64,000 bases of DNA, taken from positions 3,526,501-3,590,500 of the forward strand of contig OX439043.1 of assembly GCA_949317995.1 (NCBI GenBank), given 5' to 3'. The stretch is from Acholoe squamosa. Taxonomy: Eukaryota; Annelida; Polychaeta; Phyllodocida; Polynoidae. The notes under the pieces are model-generated. The model saw only the letters and a program-made list of their open reading frames with translations. It was not told the origin of the DNA and searched no databases. Position numbers and translations under genes: made by a program. Below are positions 32,528-43,533 of the stretch, piece after piece; within the stretch, counting starts at the first letter, position 1, and each line of letters starts with the position of its first letter.

Positions 32528-35500
32528 TTCATTATTACATGTGTCTGTATTGTCTATATCAGTGTGTCCCACCCCTGGGGGTAGACTCACCTTGTACATG
32601 TTGTACATAATTCATTATGACATGTGTCTGTATTGTCTATATCAGTGTGTCCCACCCCTGGGGGTAGACCTGTCCTTGTACATGTTGTACATAATTCATT
32701 ATGACATGTGTCTGTATTGTCTATATCAGTGTGTCCCACCCCTGGGGGTAGACCCGCCTTGTACCTTGTACATGTTGTACATGTGTCATTATGACATGTG
32801 TCTGTACTGTCTATATCTGTGTGTCCCACCCCTGGGGGTAGACCTGTCCTTGTACATGTTGTACATAATTCATTATGACATGTGTCTGTATTGTCTATAT
32901 CAGTGTGTCCCACCCCTGGAGGTAGACCTGTCCTTGTACATGTCGTACATAATTCATTATGACATGTGTCTGTATTGTCTATATCAGTGTGTCCCACCCC
33001 AGGGGGTAGACTTGTCCTTGTACATGTCGTACATAATTCATTATGACATGTGTCTGTATTGTCTATATCAGTGTGTCCCACCCCTGGGGGTAGACCCGCC
33101 TTGTACCTTGTACATGTTGTACATAATTCATTATGACATGTGTCTGTATTGTCTATATCAGTGTGTCCCACCCCTGGGGGTAGACCTGTCCTTGTACCTT
33201 GTACATGTTGTACATGTGTCATTATGACATGTGTCTGTATTGTCTATATCCGTGTGTCCCACCCCTGGGGGTAGACCTGTCCTTGTACATGTCGTACATA
33301 ATTCATTATGACATGTGTCTGTATTGTCTATATCAGTGTGTCCCACCCCTGGGGGTAGACCTGTCCTTGTACATGTTGTACATAATTCATTATGACATGT
33401 GTCTGTATTGTCTATATCAGTGTGTCCCACCCCTGGGGGTAGACTTGTCCTTGTACATGTCGTACATAATTCATTATGACATGTGTCTGTATTGTCTATA
33501 TCAGTGTGTCCCACCCCTGGGGGTAGACTTGTCCTTGTACATGTTGTACATAATTCATTATGACATGTGTCTGTATTGTCTATATCAGTGTGTCCCACCC
33601 CTGGGGGTAGACCCGCCTTGTACCTTGTACATGTTGTACATAATTCATTATGACATGTGTCTGTATTGTCTATATCAGTGTGTCCCACCCCTGGGGGTAG
33701 ACCTGTCCTTGTACATGTTGTACATGTTGTACATAATTCATTATGACATGTGTCTGTATTGTCTATATCAGTGTGTCCCACCCCTAGGGGTAGACTTGTC
33801 CTTGTACATGTTGTACATAATTCATTATGACATGTGTCTGTATTGTCTATATCAGTGTGTCCCACTGCTGGGGGTAGACTTGTCCTTGTACATGTTGTAC
33901 ATAATTCATTATGACATGTGTCTGTATTGTCTATATCAGTGTGTCCCACTGCTGGGGGTAGAACTGTCCTTGTACATGTTGTACATAATTCATTATGACA
34001 TGTGTCTGTATTGTCTATATCAGTGTGTCCCACCCCTGGGGGTAGACCTGTCCTTGTACATGTCGTACATAATTCATTGTGACATGTGTCTGTATTGTCT
34101 ATATCAGTGTGTCCCACCCCTGGGGGTAGACCCGCCTTGTACCTTGTACATGTCATACATAATTCATTATGACATGTATTCTGTATTGTCTATATCAGTG
34201 TGTCCCACCCCTGGGGGTAGACCCGCCTTGTACCTTGTACATGTTGTACATAATTCATTATGACATGTGTCTGTATTGTCTATATCAGTGTGTCCCACCC
34301 CTGGGGGTAGACCTGTCCTTGTACATGTTGTACATAATTCATTATGACATGTGTCTGTATTGTCTATATCAGTGTGTCCCACCCCTGGGGGTAGACCTGT
34401 CCTTGTACCTTGTACATGTTGTACATGTGTCATTATGACATGTGTCTGTATTGTCTATATCAGTGTGTTCCACCCCTGGGGGTAGACCTGTCCTTGTACA
34501 TGTTGTACATAATTCATTATGACATGTGTCTATATTGTCTATATCAGTGCGTCCCACCCCTGGGGGTAGACCTGTCCTTGTACCTTGTACATGTTGTACA
34601 TGTGTCATTATGACATGTGTCTGTATTGTCTATATCAGTGTGTCCCACCCCTGGGGGTAGACTTGTCCTTGTACATGTTGTACATAATTCATTATGACAT
34701 GTGTCTGTATTGTCTATATCAGTGTGTCCCACCCCTGGGGGTAGACCTGTCCTTGTACCTTGTACATGTTGTACATAATTCATTATGACATGTGTCTGTA
34801 TTGTCTATATCAGTGTGTCCCACCCCTGGGGGTAGACCTGTCCTTGTACATGTTGTACATAATTCATTATGACATGTGTCTGTATTGTCTATATCAGTGT
34901 GTCCCACCCCTGGGGGTAGACCTGTCCTTGTACCTTGTACATGTTGTACATGTGTCATTATGACATGTGTCTGTATTGTCTATATCCGTGTGTCCCTACC
35001 CTGGGGGTAGACCTGTCCTTGTACATGTTGTACATAATTCATTATGACATGTGTCTGTATTGTCTATATCCGTGTGTCCCACCCCTGGGGGTAGACCTGT
35101 CCTTGTACATGTTGTACATAATTCATTATGACATGTGTCTGTACTGTATATATCAGTGTGTCCCACCCCTGGGGGTAGACCTGTCCTTGTACATGTCGTA
35201 CATAATTCATTATGACATGTGTCTGTATTGTCTATATCAGTGTGTGCCACCCCTGGAGGTAGACCTGTCTTTGTACATGTCGTACATAATTCATTATGAC
35301 ATGTGTTCTGTATTGTCTATATCAGTGTGTCCCACCCCTGGGGGTAGACCCGCCTTGTACCTTGTACATGTCATACATAATTCATTATGACATGTGTCTG
35401 TATTGTCTATATCAGTGTGTCCCACCCCTGGGGGTAGACCCGCCTTGTACCTTGTACATGTTGTACATAATTCATTATGACATGTATTCTGTATTGTCTA

Positions 35501-35720
35501 TATCAGTGTGTCCCACCCCTGGGGGTAGAACTGTCCTTGTACATGTTGTACATGTCGTACATAATTCATTATGACGTGTCTGTATTGTCTAAATCTGTGT
35601 GTCCCACCCCTGGGGGTAGACCTGTCCTTGTACATGTCATACATAATTCATTATGACATGTGTCTGTATTGTCTATATCAGTGCGTCCCACCCCGAGGGT
35701 AGACCTGTCCTTCTACTGTA
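32528..35720. repeat. 84-bp satellite, about 38 copies
   Basis: Unit: CATTATGACATGTGTCTGTA, TTGTCTATATCAGTGTGTCC, CACCCCTGGGGGTAGACCTG, TCCTTGTACATGTTGTACAT, AATT. Length variants of +6, +9 and +7 bp occur in the TGTACCTTGTACATG region. Because 84 is a multiple of three, long frames open on both strands; the +7 and +1 variants break them. It contains CCCACCCCTGGGGGT and TGTACATGTTGTACA palindromes. Confidence 0.95.
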
Positions 35721-35811
35721 CAAGTATTCTGTCACCAACTCTAAATGTGAGGCAGTTGAACGTGAACCATGTCCCAATCAGCAATTGGGCCATGCTTCTC
35801 CATGCCTAATC

Positions 35812-35945
35812 CACTATAAACCGACATTGGCCCAATATAAGCCGACATTGGCTCAATATAAGCCGACATTGGCCAAATATAAGCAGACATTGGCCCAATA
35901 TAAGCCGACATTGGCTCAATATAAGCCGACATTGACCCAATGTAT
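35812..35945. repeat. 21-22 bp minisatellite
   Basis: About six copies of CCAATATAAGCCGACATTGG with minor variants. Confidence 0.9.
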
Positions 35946-36067
35946 CCTATCTTTATCAAATTCAGAGTGTCAAAAAGCTTGTATAAGTATCAAAGACACG
36001 CTAGATTCCCCCTAATTTTAAGTGTATCAACACAATTTATATGCCTCAACATGTTTATGGAAGATTT

Positions 36068-36212
36068 TCTACAGATATCGGTCATTTACACAGATAGTGG
36101 TTGGATGGTCAGCCTCTATGTGTAGTACTACATATAGCAGTCATTTACACAGAGAGTGGCTGGATGGTCAGCCTCTATGTGTACTACTTCAGATAGCAGT
36201 CATTACACAATG
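36068..36212. repeat. About 70-bp direct repeat, 2.2 copies
   Basis: GTCATTTACACAGAGAGTGG, TGGATGGTCAGCCTCTATGT and GTACTAC recur in tandem just left of the Polinton insertion site. Confidence 0.75.
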
Positions 36213-36216
36213 GAGG

Positions 36217-36283
36217 AGAGCCCTCAGAATCCACCACAATGCACCTTTTCCCCTCTATATTTCCAAATTTTCTGGGTCATGCC
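36217..36283. repeat. Left half of the repeat split by the Polinton
   Basis: GAGAGCCCTCAGAATCCACC through TTTCCAAATTTTCTGGGT then CATGCC. The right flank beginning CATGCCCCCAAGGGGCAT (49736) continues it as an inverted half (TTTTGGAAATCTAGAGGG). A direct copy of the left half also lies at 49811-49866. The original site was therefore an older palindromic repeat with a GCATGCCCCC centre. Confidence 0.6.
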
Positions 36284-36916
36284 AGTAGTATATAGGTGCA
36301 AACTCAGCTCATAGAAACAGCTACTGACATCCGTTTGACCTACTTACGTACCAGAATGACCTTTTGACCTCAACCTCTCGACAAATCAGAAGCCAGCATT
36401 TGACCGGAATTGAGTTCATGACCTAGTTTCATTGAGTTCATGACCTAGTTTCTCGAGCTCTTATTGACTGAGAGGTGGTTGCCATAGTAACAGCAAACAT
36501 GGACTGTAGCAAAGAAATAAGCACATGCCATGATGTAATCACCTGATACCTAGTGAATATTATTGGAACTGCTTATAGCTGGGTTTAGTGGAGTCTCCTT
36601 GTGGTTACAAAAAACTAGAGGCTCCCTCACGCCTGACACCTATTGGATATTATTTGAACTGCTTATAGTTGTGTTTAGTGGAGTTCCCTTGTGGTAAAGA
36701 AAAAAACTAGTGTCGCCTTCACCAGGGAGTAATGTAAACCAAAGTTATTACGTGGAGTATTAGATGTAGTGAAAAAAAACAAACTTGTGAGGTTTTTCAA
36801 CAATGTTTTTGTGCATTGGAACATTGGCGGTGTACCGACTTAGTGAATGGTGAACCGCCTGTGCATAAACAACATTAGTGAGCCTGCTTTGCACCAGGTG
36901 GCCACATTTGCTCTTT
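36284..36916 (+). repeat. Left terminal inverted repeat of the Polinton
   Basis: 633 bp matching the inverse of 49002-49735. It contains two copies of a roughly 90-bp tandem unit (CTGACACCTATTGGATATTA type, then TTTAGTGGAGTTCCCTTGTG); the right TIR has an extra copy. A further copy of the unit continues inward at 36920-37017 and resumes at 40721 after the LINE. Confidence 0.9.
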
Positions 36917-37462
36917 GCTCATAGCTGGGTTCGGTAAGCCCCCTTGTGGTTAAAAAAAATTAGTGAAGCCTTTACACCTGACACCTAGTGGATATTATTG
37001 GAACTACTTATAGCTGGTTTTTTTTTTGAAACAGTTTAAACTTTATTTAGCCTAAGACGTGTTACATTTCATATTATATTTCAAATAAATAATCATTTTC
37101 CTGGAATGCGTAGTGAGCTTTTCTAGGTACAGATAACCAATATGACATATTTGATAAATTAATAACTCCAGGAAACTAGTGTTCTACGAGGCTATCAAGT
37201 TAATGACTGACCATCATCCTGAGGATGTTGTCTCGGCCAAGCCATAAAAAATTATATATACCATTCATAAAATTCTGAGATTATAATAACAATATATATT
37301 TGAGAACAGCAGCATTATTCTCTACTTTAAACATTATATAATAACAAATTCCCCTCCCCAAAACAATATCGTATGATTATGACTGATTAAATTTGTACAG
37401 AGGGTATTGAGAATAGCAACTATACATTTCAAAATTAGATTAATATTAAGGAAATTGATAAT

Positions 37463-38572
37463 TTATATCAATTCTTTTTTACATTCCAATTTAAATTTGT
37501 CTTTGTCTCTAATATTTCGTATATCTATAGGTAATTTGTTCCAAGTTTGAGCACATTTGACTTCTGGTGATGATTCATATGCTTTACAATTGATTTTTTG
37601 GTATTTTAATACCAGAGCAGCAGCTAGTCTAGTCTCTCTTACCTTGGGTTCTATAAAATCATTATTACATGACCTCTTATGGGCCGCAAGTTTAATATGA
37701 TAGATTCTTCTAGATGTTAACATAGGTAAATTAGCTCTGTTGTGTACAGTCTCAGTTGGTGTTAATAAATGATATTCAAAGCAAGTTTTCAGGCATTTAC
37801 TTTGTATGCGCTGTAGTTCTAACAGGTAGTCTGACTTAGCCTCATTATACAGAATATCACAGTAGTCTATTAGTGGTAGAATATGCATTTTATACATTCG
37901 TAGTCTTGCTTCTTCAGTCATATATCTCCTAGTTTTATACAATATTAACGATTTATATCTTACATTATTAATTACAGTGCGTAAGTACATATTAAATTTC
38001 AATTCAGGGTCAAGAGTAACACCCAGATATTTGTAGGAAGATACATTCATAAGTAATTTATTATTGATGACAATATTTGGTTTTCTGAGATTCTTCAGTT
38101 TTATTGATGAGGCAAAGGTCATGATTTTTGTTTTATTTTCATTCATGGTTAATTTATTACTTGTAGACCAGGAATAAAATTTTTTTAGGGCATTTTCTAG
38201 TTGAATTTGTAAATAATCTATATCTTTGCCTGATACGTATAAGACTGAGTCATCAGCATAAAGCATTGTTTTATAAGTATCGTCTTCCGAGATGCAGTCG
38301 TTAATATATAATAAAAAAAATAATGGACCCAAAATTGACCCTTGTGGTACGCCACAGGATAAATTCCTATACCCAGATCTTACATGATTTGCCACAGAGC
38401 ACTGCTGCCTCCTAGAAAGGTGGTTTTCTATTAGTGTAAGGTTTCTATTTCTTATACCGTATTGTTCTAGTTTAATCAAGAGGATATTATGATTTACAGA
38501 ATCGAATGCCTTTTTTATATCTATAAATGCTGCAAGAGTAATATTATTTTGATTTCGATTTTTTAGTATATC
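37463..38572 (-). pseudogene. LINE reverse transcriptase, palm to C-terminus
   Basis: It encodes the reverse transcriptase of a non-LTR retrotransposon. The frame opens without a Met at LVDDILKNRNQ and reads FIDIKKAFDSVNH (RT motif A, catalytic Asp), GVPQGSILGPLFFLLYIND (motif B region) and YADD (motif C). It ends with a C-terminal domain typical of CR1/jockey-like elements (WNKLPIDIRNI). The upstream fingers region (RT 0-2a, about 150-200 residues expected) is absent. It begins directly after the endonuclease frame in a different reading frame, as expected of an internal deletion. The part that remains has no stop codons. Confidence 0.9.
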
Positions 38573-38577
38573 ATCGA

Positions 38578-39804
38578 CTAGAATAGTTTTCCTTTGTTAT
38601 TAGGCAGTACTTCTTTCATAGTAGTCCAAAATTTCTTAGAATCTTTCTTATAGACCTCGGACAGGTTATTATAATATTCTTCTTTAGCTTGCTGGACTTC
38701 ACGATTTACAATATTTCTAGATACTCTAGCTTGGTGCCATGATATTATATCTAAGTTTCGTCTAGCCTCTTTCAATAGTACATTTTTATCATTAATACGT
38801 TCCAATAGTTCATTAGTCATCCATGGACTCGATTTATTTTTTATTATAAATTTCTTTACAGGACATTGGATATCCAACATATATTTCATATGATTTACCA
38901 GGATATTCCAGCATTCTGAGGGATCATTGCTATTATCAAAATATGCCCAATTACAATTTGTTAGGTCTTGTATATATTTTTCCTTATTAAAATTTCTATA
39001 CGATCTTCCCAAGAAACTCCTGTATCCATGTTTGACATATTGGTTTCCTTTTAGTATGTGTACAGGTAGATGATCAGAAAGGTGAATATTGAGAGGGCCA
39101 GACGAAATTATACCTGAGCAGTTTGTGAAAATCAAATCGATACATGAGTTTGTACCTGAGGACATTGTTACTTGGTTTACTATTTGGCTAAGATGAAAAT
39201 TATCAAAGGTTTCATACAATTGTATTTTTTCTCTAGTATTGCCGATTATGTTTACATTAAAATCACCAAGTACAAATATTTCATAGGAATCTAGATTGTC
39301 AATCTGTATAAATAATGCTTGAATTGTGTTGCAAAAATTAGTCAGGTTACCAGATGGAGGTCTATATATATTACAAATTATTGCCTTTTTGCTAGAACCT
39401 TTTATAGAAAATAACCATTGTATTTCAATATCCTTATTTGTACGGTTTAAGTAGCCAAATTTCTCATTAGTACAAGATATGGTTTCATCTATGTGTGCAC
39501 AGAGTCCTCCTCCCCTAAAAATACTAATTCTATCAAGTCTAAATAAGTTATATCTAGGAAACATATACATGTCGGAGCAGTCTGTTGAGTTTAACCAGGT
39601 TTCAGAGAAAAGTACAATGTCAATATTACAATCAGATAGTTCCTCTTTTAATCCTACAAATTTATTTCTTATGCTGCGAGTGTTTAGATGTACAATAGAG
39701 AAGCCTTTCTCAAACTTGGCTTTAAGTTCTTTGTTTACCTGTATATTAGTACAATTTTTCTTATTATAAACCAGGATAGTAAAGAGACAAATATACCGAT
39801 ACAA
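38578..39804 (-). pseudogene. LINE apurinic-type endonuclease domain
   Basis: An APE-like endonuclease nicks target DNA for target-primed reverse transcription. After about 34 residues of non-domain sequence the frame reads FSIVHLNTRSIRNK, FSETWLNSTD (catalytic Glu), LGDFNVNI (catalytic Asp/Asn) and SDHLPVH (catalytic His), so the active site is complete. It continues into the linker toward RT (WTTMKEVLPNNKGK) and stops at 38578, where the internal deletion has removed the start of the RT domain. The first codon of the frame is TTG, so the true start lies upstream or was lost. Confidence 0.88.
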
Positions 39805-40011
39805 TTTTTCCTTGTATGTTCATACACCTCCGTTATCCAAAATTTAATTTCCCATCCTTTGTTATACCAAAAATAGACTAGCCCCCCTCCCTCCATAGGT
39901 TTACAGCACTTATGGCTACCTACAATATACAATAATACAGTTATAGCAGATAGCACACTAGGGTTTTTGTATTTTCCCAGTATTAAAGTAATGATTAAAC
40001 AATTAAATGTT

Positions 40012-40041
40012 GTTTTTTTTTGTTTTTTTTTTGTTTTTTTT
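40012..40041 (-). other. A-rich tract between NADAR frame and LINE endonuclease
   Basis: On the minus strand this is three A runs (8, 11 and 9 A) separated by single C. It could be a decayed poly(A) tail of an mRNA ending after the NADAR stop, or a normal inter-ORF spacer. It decides between the two models for the NADAR frame. Confidence 0.5.
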
Positions 40042-40092
40042 AACATATGAAAATAATTAGATCATTTTCCTTTACTTGGTCTGTTGGTTAGT

Positions 40093-40719
40093 TCATATGG
40101 GTTGTACATCGTCTTTGTTTGTAGCCTCGTTAATGATCGTATCACATACTCTGGTGAGGATGAACCCAAGTAGATTTTCGCCTTTGATATTGTCCCTTTT
40201 GCACAGGTTTGCCTGACCAAAGTGGTATTTGACGCCCCAGGTTGGATGAAAGCTGGCTTCGTATAGTGTCATGCCTTTAGTAGATACTATGTAGTCCCTC
40301 AGGTGTTTGTTGGAGAATTTAGCTTTGATAATATCCTCCATGATGGCTTCAGCTTCTTTATTCCACTCTGGTGTAGGTTTGACCTTTTTTCCCTCGTTCA
40401 TGATGTCTATGGTATTGTCCATTTGAAGAATCTTGTCAGCTATGTCGGGTTGTTTACATGTACGAGCCTTGGTGGCTTGGTAGGCCTGTTCAGCACTATT
40501 GTACTCCACTCCCCGATATTTCAGGCTACAGTCATACAGGTTAGAGAGCATGTGATGTTTGGATTTAAACATTAATCCATCAGGGGTGGTGGCTTCCATG
40601 GCCTTCTGCATGGTGACATCCTGATAGGGCATTTGTTTCAGCTGGGATGGATATATAGTTTCTACGCATTCCAATCCTTGATTAAATTTAATATCTCTCA
40701 GAAACTGGGCTATCTTTAG
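40093..40719 (-). CDS. NADAR-domain (YbiA-like N-glycosidase fold) frame, 5'-truncated
   Basis: NADAR proteins act on ADP-ribose-type or related nucleotide N-glycosidic bonds; bacterial YbiA removes damaged riboflavin intermediates. The frame is open from the 5' edge of the LINE insertion (KIAQFLRDIKFNQG) to a stop at 40093, about 208 codons. Numbering from the TTG codon at 40674, the core spans about 37-175: MLSNLYDC (43-49), SAEQAYQATKA (60-70, conserved Glu62), KF (119-120), LYEAS (137-141), WG (146-147) and NLLGFILTRV (167-176). It has no Met at the start because the insertion is truncated there, so it was part of a longer protein. About 50-80 bp downstream is an A-rich tract, then the endonuclease. 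It may be the C-terminus of LINE ORF1, or a host mRNA joined to the LINE by template switching. Confidence 0.8.
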   Translation of the reverse strand, partial: LKIAQFLRDIKFNQGLECVETIYPSQLKQMPYQDVTMQKAMEATTPDGLMFKSKHHMLSNLYDCSLKYRGVEYNSAEQAYQATKARTCKQPDIADKILQMDNTIDIMNEGKKVKPTPEWNKEAEAIMEDIIKAKFSNKHLRDYIVSTKGMTLYEASFHPTWGVKYHFGQANLCKRDNIKGENLLGFILTRVCDTIINEATNKDDVQPI

Positions 40720-41356
40720 TGTTTAGTGGAGCCCCCTTCTGGTTAGGAAGTGACATGTAATATCCATGTAACTTTTAGGGGTAGGGGAAAGTATAACCTA
40801 GTTTTTTGAGCACTGATTGCTTGTTGGATACTTTATAGATGATTTAATTTCTTAAACTTCAATTGGTTGTTGACATATGTGTAATACCCATGAAATTTTA
40901 GGGGATACATGTTTTACTATCTGTGATATAAACTTATTTTCCCCCATATTGATGTTCATTGCATGATTTCAATCCTTTTGTTCGGCAAGAAATGAAATGT
41001 GTAATTGACACAAAACAACACAGTTTTTTTTTTCACTTGTATTTCTTTTTTTTTTTAATTTTACAGACAACCTCAACATACGCTTTTACCATTAGAAGGT
41101 TTTGTACATATGAGAAAGGAAGAGCTGTTTGCAGTTAGTGATTTAGCTCTTGTTCAATGCATTCAATTTAAGCTTTCTTTCCAGGTATTAAAATAACATG
41201 TGCTACTGATTCTAGCTATGTTTGCAATAGCAGGTTCAAACAATGCCAGAGCCAGAAAGTAGACGGAGTTGTTTTTCACTGAAGCTAAAAGCCGTGAAAG
41301 GTAGCCTTCCTTGAAATTTAGCTCAAATGAAAAATGACTTTTTACCCGAACCAAGT

Positions 41357-41836
41357 TTAAAGCTGAAAGTTCCAAGGTGCATTGTAGACAGGTGAAACAT
41401 ATGGTTTCACATATTTTGCCAATGTTTTACAATGGCATAATACATCCACTTTGGAGTAGATGTTTAGTTCCTGAAGGTATACTGCAAATTTCCGCACACT
41501 GCCTAGTGTGTACCTGGTATAATGTCGTGGACATGGCTCTTTAATGTGTAACTTGTATACTCTAATACACCAATCCTTAGTCTGTAATGTAACATTGTTA
41601 TGTTTACAATAGTCAATGCAAATGGCAAAAGCATCCCAAAAAGCCACATTAAAGAACTTGTACACATTAACGCTATTTAAACAGTGGTCAACAGTGTCTG
41701 GTTCAGCTCCTCTAATATATTGAATGTTGTCTACAGGAATTGCTTCCCAGAAAAGGTCTTCTTCACATCCACATAGCACACTACTTATATAATTGCCTGG
41801 AGTAATTGCAGAAGGTTTACCATATGTTGTGCTTGA
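41357..41836 (-). CDS. Unrecognised Polinton-borne frame, exon-like
   Basis: About 159 codons without stop, opened by an acceptor-like TTCATTTACAG at phase 0 (no ATG is available; the next upstream in-frame start is TTG). The predicted protein is rich in Cys, Tyr and Trp (DLFWEAIPVDNIQYIRG, CPRHYTRYTLGSVRKFAVYL, LCHCKTLAKYV) and ends in YNAPWNFQL. The composition looks like real coding sequence, and the cysteines could bind metal, but I recognise no family. It lies 0.8 kb downstream of the PC4-like frame on the same strand and could be its neighbour in one transcription unit. Confidence 0.45.
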   Translation of the reverse strand, partial: SSTTYGKPSAITPGNYISSVLCGCEEDLFWEAIPVDNIQYIRGAEPDTVDHCLNSVNVYKFFNVAFWDAFAICIDYCKHNNVTLQTKDWCIRVYKLHIKEPCPRHYTRYTLGSVRKFAVYLQELNIYSKVDVLCHCKTLAKYVKPYVSPVYNAPWNFQL

Positions 41837-42049
41837 CTGTAAATGAACGCATATAAAATTCAAAAGGAGGGTTAGACATCATGGTGCCTGCTTAGATAAA
41901 ACACTACCAAAGACCAGATAAGGGAAAAATACTCTTGTCTGGTGAAGATGACGCAAAGAAAAAAAAACTGAACTGTTTTACACAATCACTTTTCTTTTTT
42001 GTTTTTCTAGCGCCTAGTTTTTTTGGGGAGATTGTTTATCCCCTTTCTT

Positions 42050-42500
42050 TCACGCACAGTATGTATACACATGACAAAATTTCACACAGGATACATGATA
42101 GAATACAACCTTAACATCATCTTTTAGTAAAATTTTACTATTTTACACAATTACTTTTCCTTTTTTGACAGTATAGACATGACAGAATACAACCTTAAAC
42201 TATGTAATTCTATTTGTTACACTTTTTCACACAAGGATACATGATAGAACACAATTATGTTTTCACACAGTATACAACCTTAAACTATATAATTTTTACT
42301 TTTTAACTTTTTTTTACCTTTTTTTACTTTTTTCCACACAGGATACATGATAAAACATAATCTTTCACTCAGTATACACATAACAGAATACAACCTTAAA
42401 CTATGCAATTTTTACTACTACTTTTTACCTTTTTATTTTTTACTTTCTAACTTTTTTTACTTTTTTTTTCTACACAGGATACATGATAGAACACAATCTT
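42050..42500. repeat. Degenerate tandem repeat inside the Polinton
   Basis: About four diverged copies of a 90-110 bp unit: CACACAGGATACATGATAGA, ACAYAATCTTTCAC, CAGTATACACATGACAGAAT, ACAACCTTAAACTATG, followed by T-rich spacer. Confidence 0.65.
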
Positions 42501-42631
42501 TAAAAAAGTGCTTATACACAAGAATGACTTGCTTAACCGTTGAATTACTTTTTTAAAAATCTGACATTGTAAACGCTTTTGTATTGTTTTCTAAACCAGC
42601 TATAGATTTAAAAGTTGGCATTATAAGCTGT

Positions 42632-43203
42632 TCACTGGTAGAAACTCTTGTAGTCTTGCTCCAGAAGTGGTCCCACACATGTTTGAAGACTTTCCAGCAA
42701 TTGAGGCGCAACGGTGTGGCCACAGTGTGAGGGGCAGGTGGGAAGGCACCTGGCAGAAGACACAGAAAGGTTCATTTTATTTATGTAAAAGTGAGTGCCA
42801 ATGTGGATTTTACCTGCCCCCTTGTAAAGGTTTACCAGAACCGAAACATGGCATGAAGAAGGTGCATCAGTGGAGATGTCCAAATCCTCTACGAGGTTAG
42901 AAACAGCTCGCGCTCCCTGGTAGGCTTGGAGTAAAATATCTTGGTAGTGCTTTAGGAGAGTTGGACATTTGCTGATGAGCCATCTGACCTGGGGAGGTGA
43001 AAGGTTAACACACCTTTCAAAGGGTCTATCTATGTAGGAGCGAATGGCCAGACCTTTCACGTTGGGCTTTTTGTACACCTCTATGCGTGTGTTCTTGTCA
43101 CCTTCAGGGTAGAAAATTTGGTTAGGAGTGGGTGTAATATTTTGCCCGCTCACTTTTTCCACAGGCCATTTCTTGAAAGTTAATTTGATGCTCTCATTTT
43201 TGC
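42632..43203 (-). CDS. PC4-like frame of the Polinton (main exon)
   Basis: The frame encodes KNESIKLTFKKW, then RIEVYKKPNVKGLAIRSYID and NLSPPQVRWLISKCPTLL, which follows the PC4/p15 pattern (basic strand, R-x-Y, then L-S-x-x-Q helix) used for single-stranded DNA binding. The C-terminus has a Cys/His cluster (CLPTCPSHCGH). An acceptor-like TGGTCTGTAG stands at 43204-43213, so this may be a second exon. A donor-like GCAG-GTGTTA at 43420 in the ATG-started frame from 43511 (MAQPEVIDLTKEEEE) has the matching phase 1. Without splicing, the frame extends to 43378 through low-complexity Gln/Pro sequence. The PC4 assignment rests on motif reading only. A DNA-binding protein would fit a replicating virus-like element. 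Confidence 0.45.
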
Positions 43204-43420
43204 CTACAGACCAAAGATGTAGCGGTCTTGGTGCCAGTGGTGGTGGTGGTGGTGGTGCTGCTGCTTTAGAGGTTCTCTGCCTTTTCTTTTTCTTCCACAG
43301 GTTCAAAACCGGTCCCTGGCCCTGTTCCTGACCCTGTCCCTTTCTTCTTTCTCGAGTTGGTTGAAGAAGTTTTTTCATCAGTCAAAAGCGGGGGTGAAGC
43401 GTTAAAAGGGTGGTTAACAC

Positions 43421-43511
43421 CTGCCACCACCGCCACTGCCTTCTTTTCACCCTCCTCCTTCTCCTCCTCCTCCTCCTCTTTGGTCAAATCAATGACCTCA
43501 GGTTGAGCCAT
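43421..43511 (-). CDS. Possible first exon of the PC4-like gene
   Basis: It starts at a real ATG with G at +4 and encodes an acidic leader (IDLTKEEEEEEKEEGE, similar to SUMO-interaction plus acidic patches). It ends in a GT donor at phase 1. Without splicing the frame continues to 43266. Splicing is inferred from phase and site match only. Confidence 0.35.
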
Positions 43512-43533
43512 GACAGGGTATGTGTTCGAGTTG

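Larger units (their letters stand above)
37018..40720 (-). mobile_element. LINE (CR1/jockey-like clade) insertion with NADAR frame
   Basis: A 3.7-kb insertion in the inner tandem repeat of the left TIR, in minus orientation. The 3' end is a short A run (T on the + strand) at 37018-37027, and the 5' end is truncated at 40720. Removing it rejoins TAGCTGG to GTTTAGTGG exactly as in the paralogous repeat near 36585, so it has no target duplication. Order in its own sense: NADAR frame, A-rich stretch (40012-40041), endonuclease frame, reverse transcriptase frame, 3' untranslated part. An internal deletion joins endonuclease and RT. It cannot be autonomous. Confidence 0.85.

Noticed and set aside
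32478..35574. Long repeat-protein frames on both strands (up to 354 aa)
   Set aside because: They follow from an 84-bp period free of stops; both strands are open at once and +7/+1 unit variants break them, as in a satellite rather than a gene.
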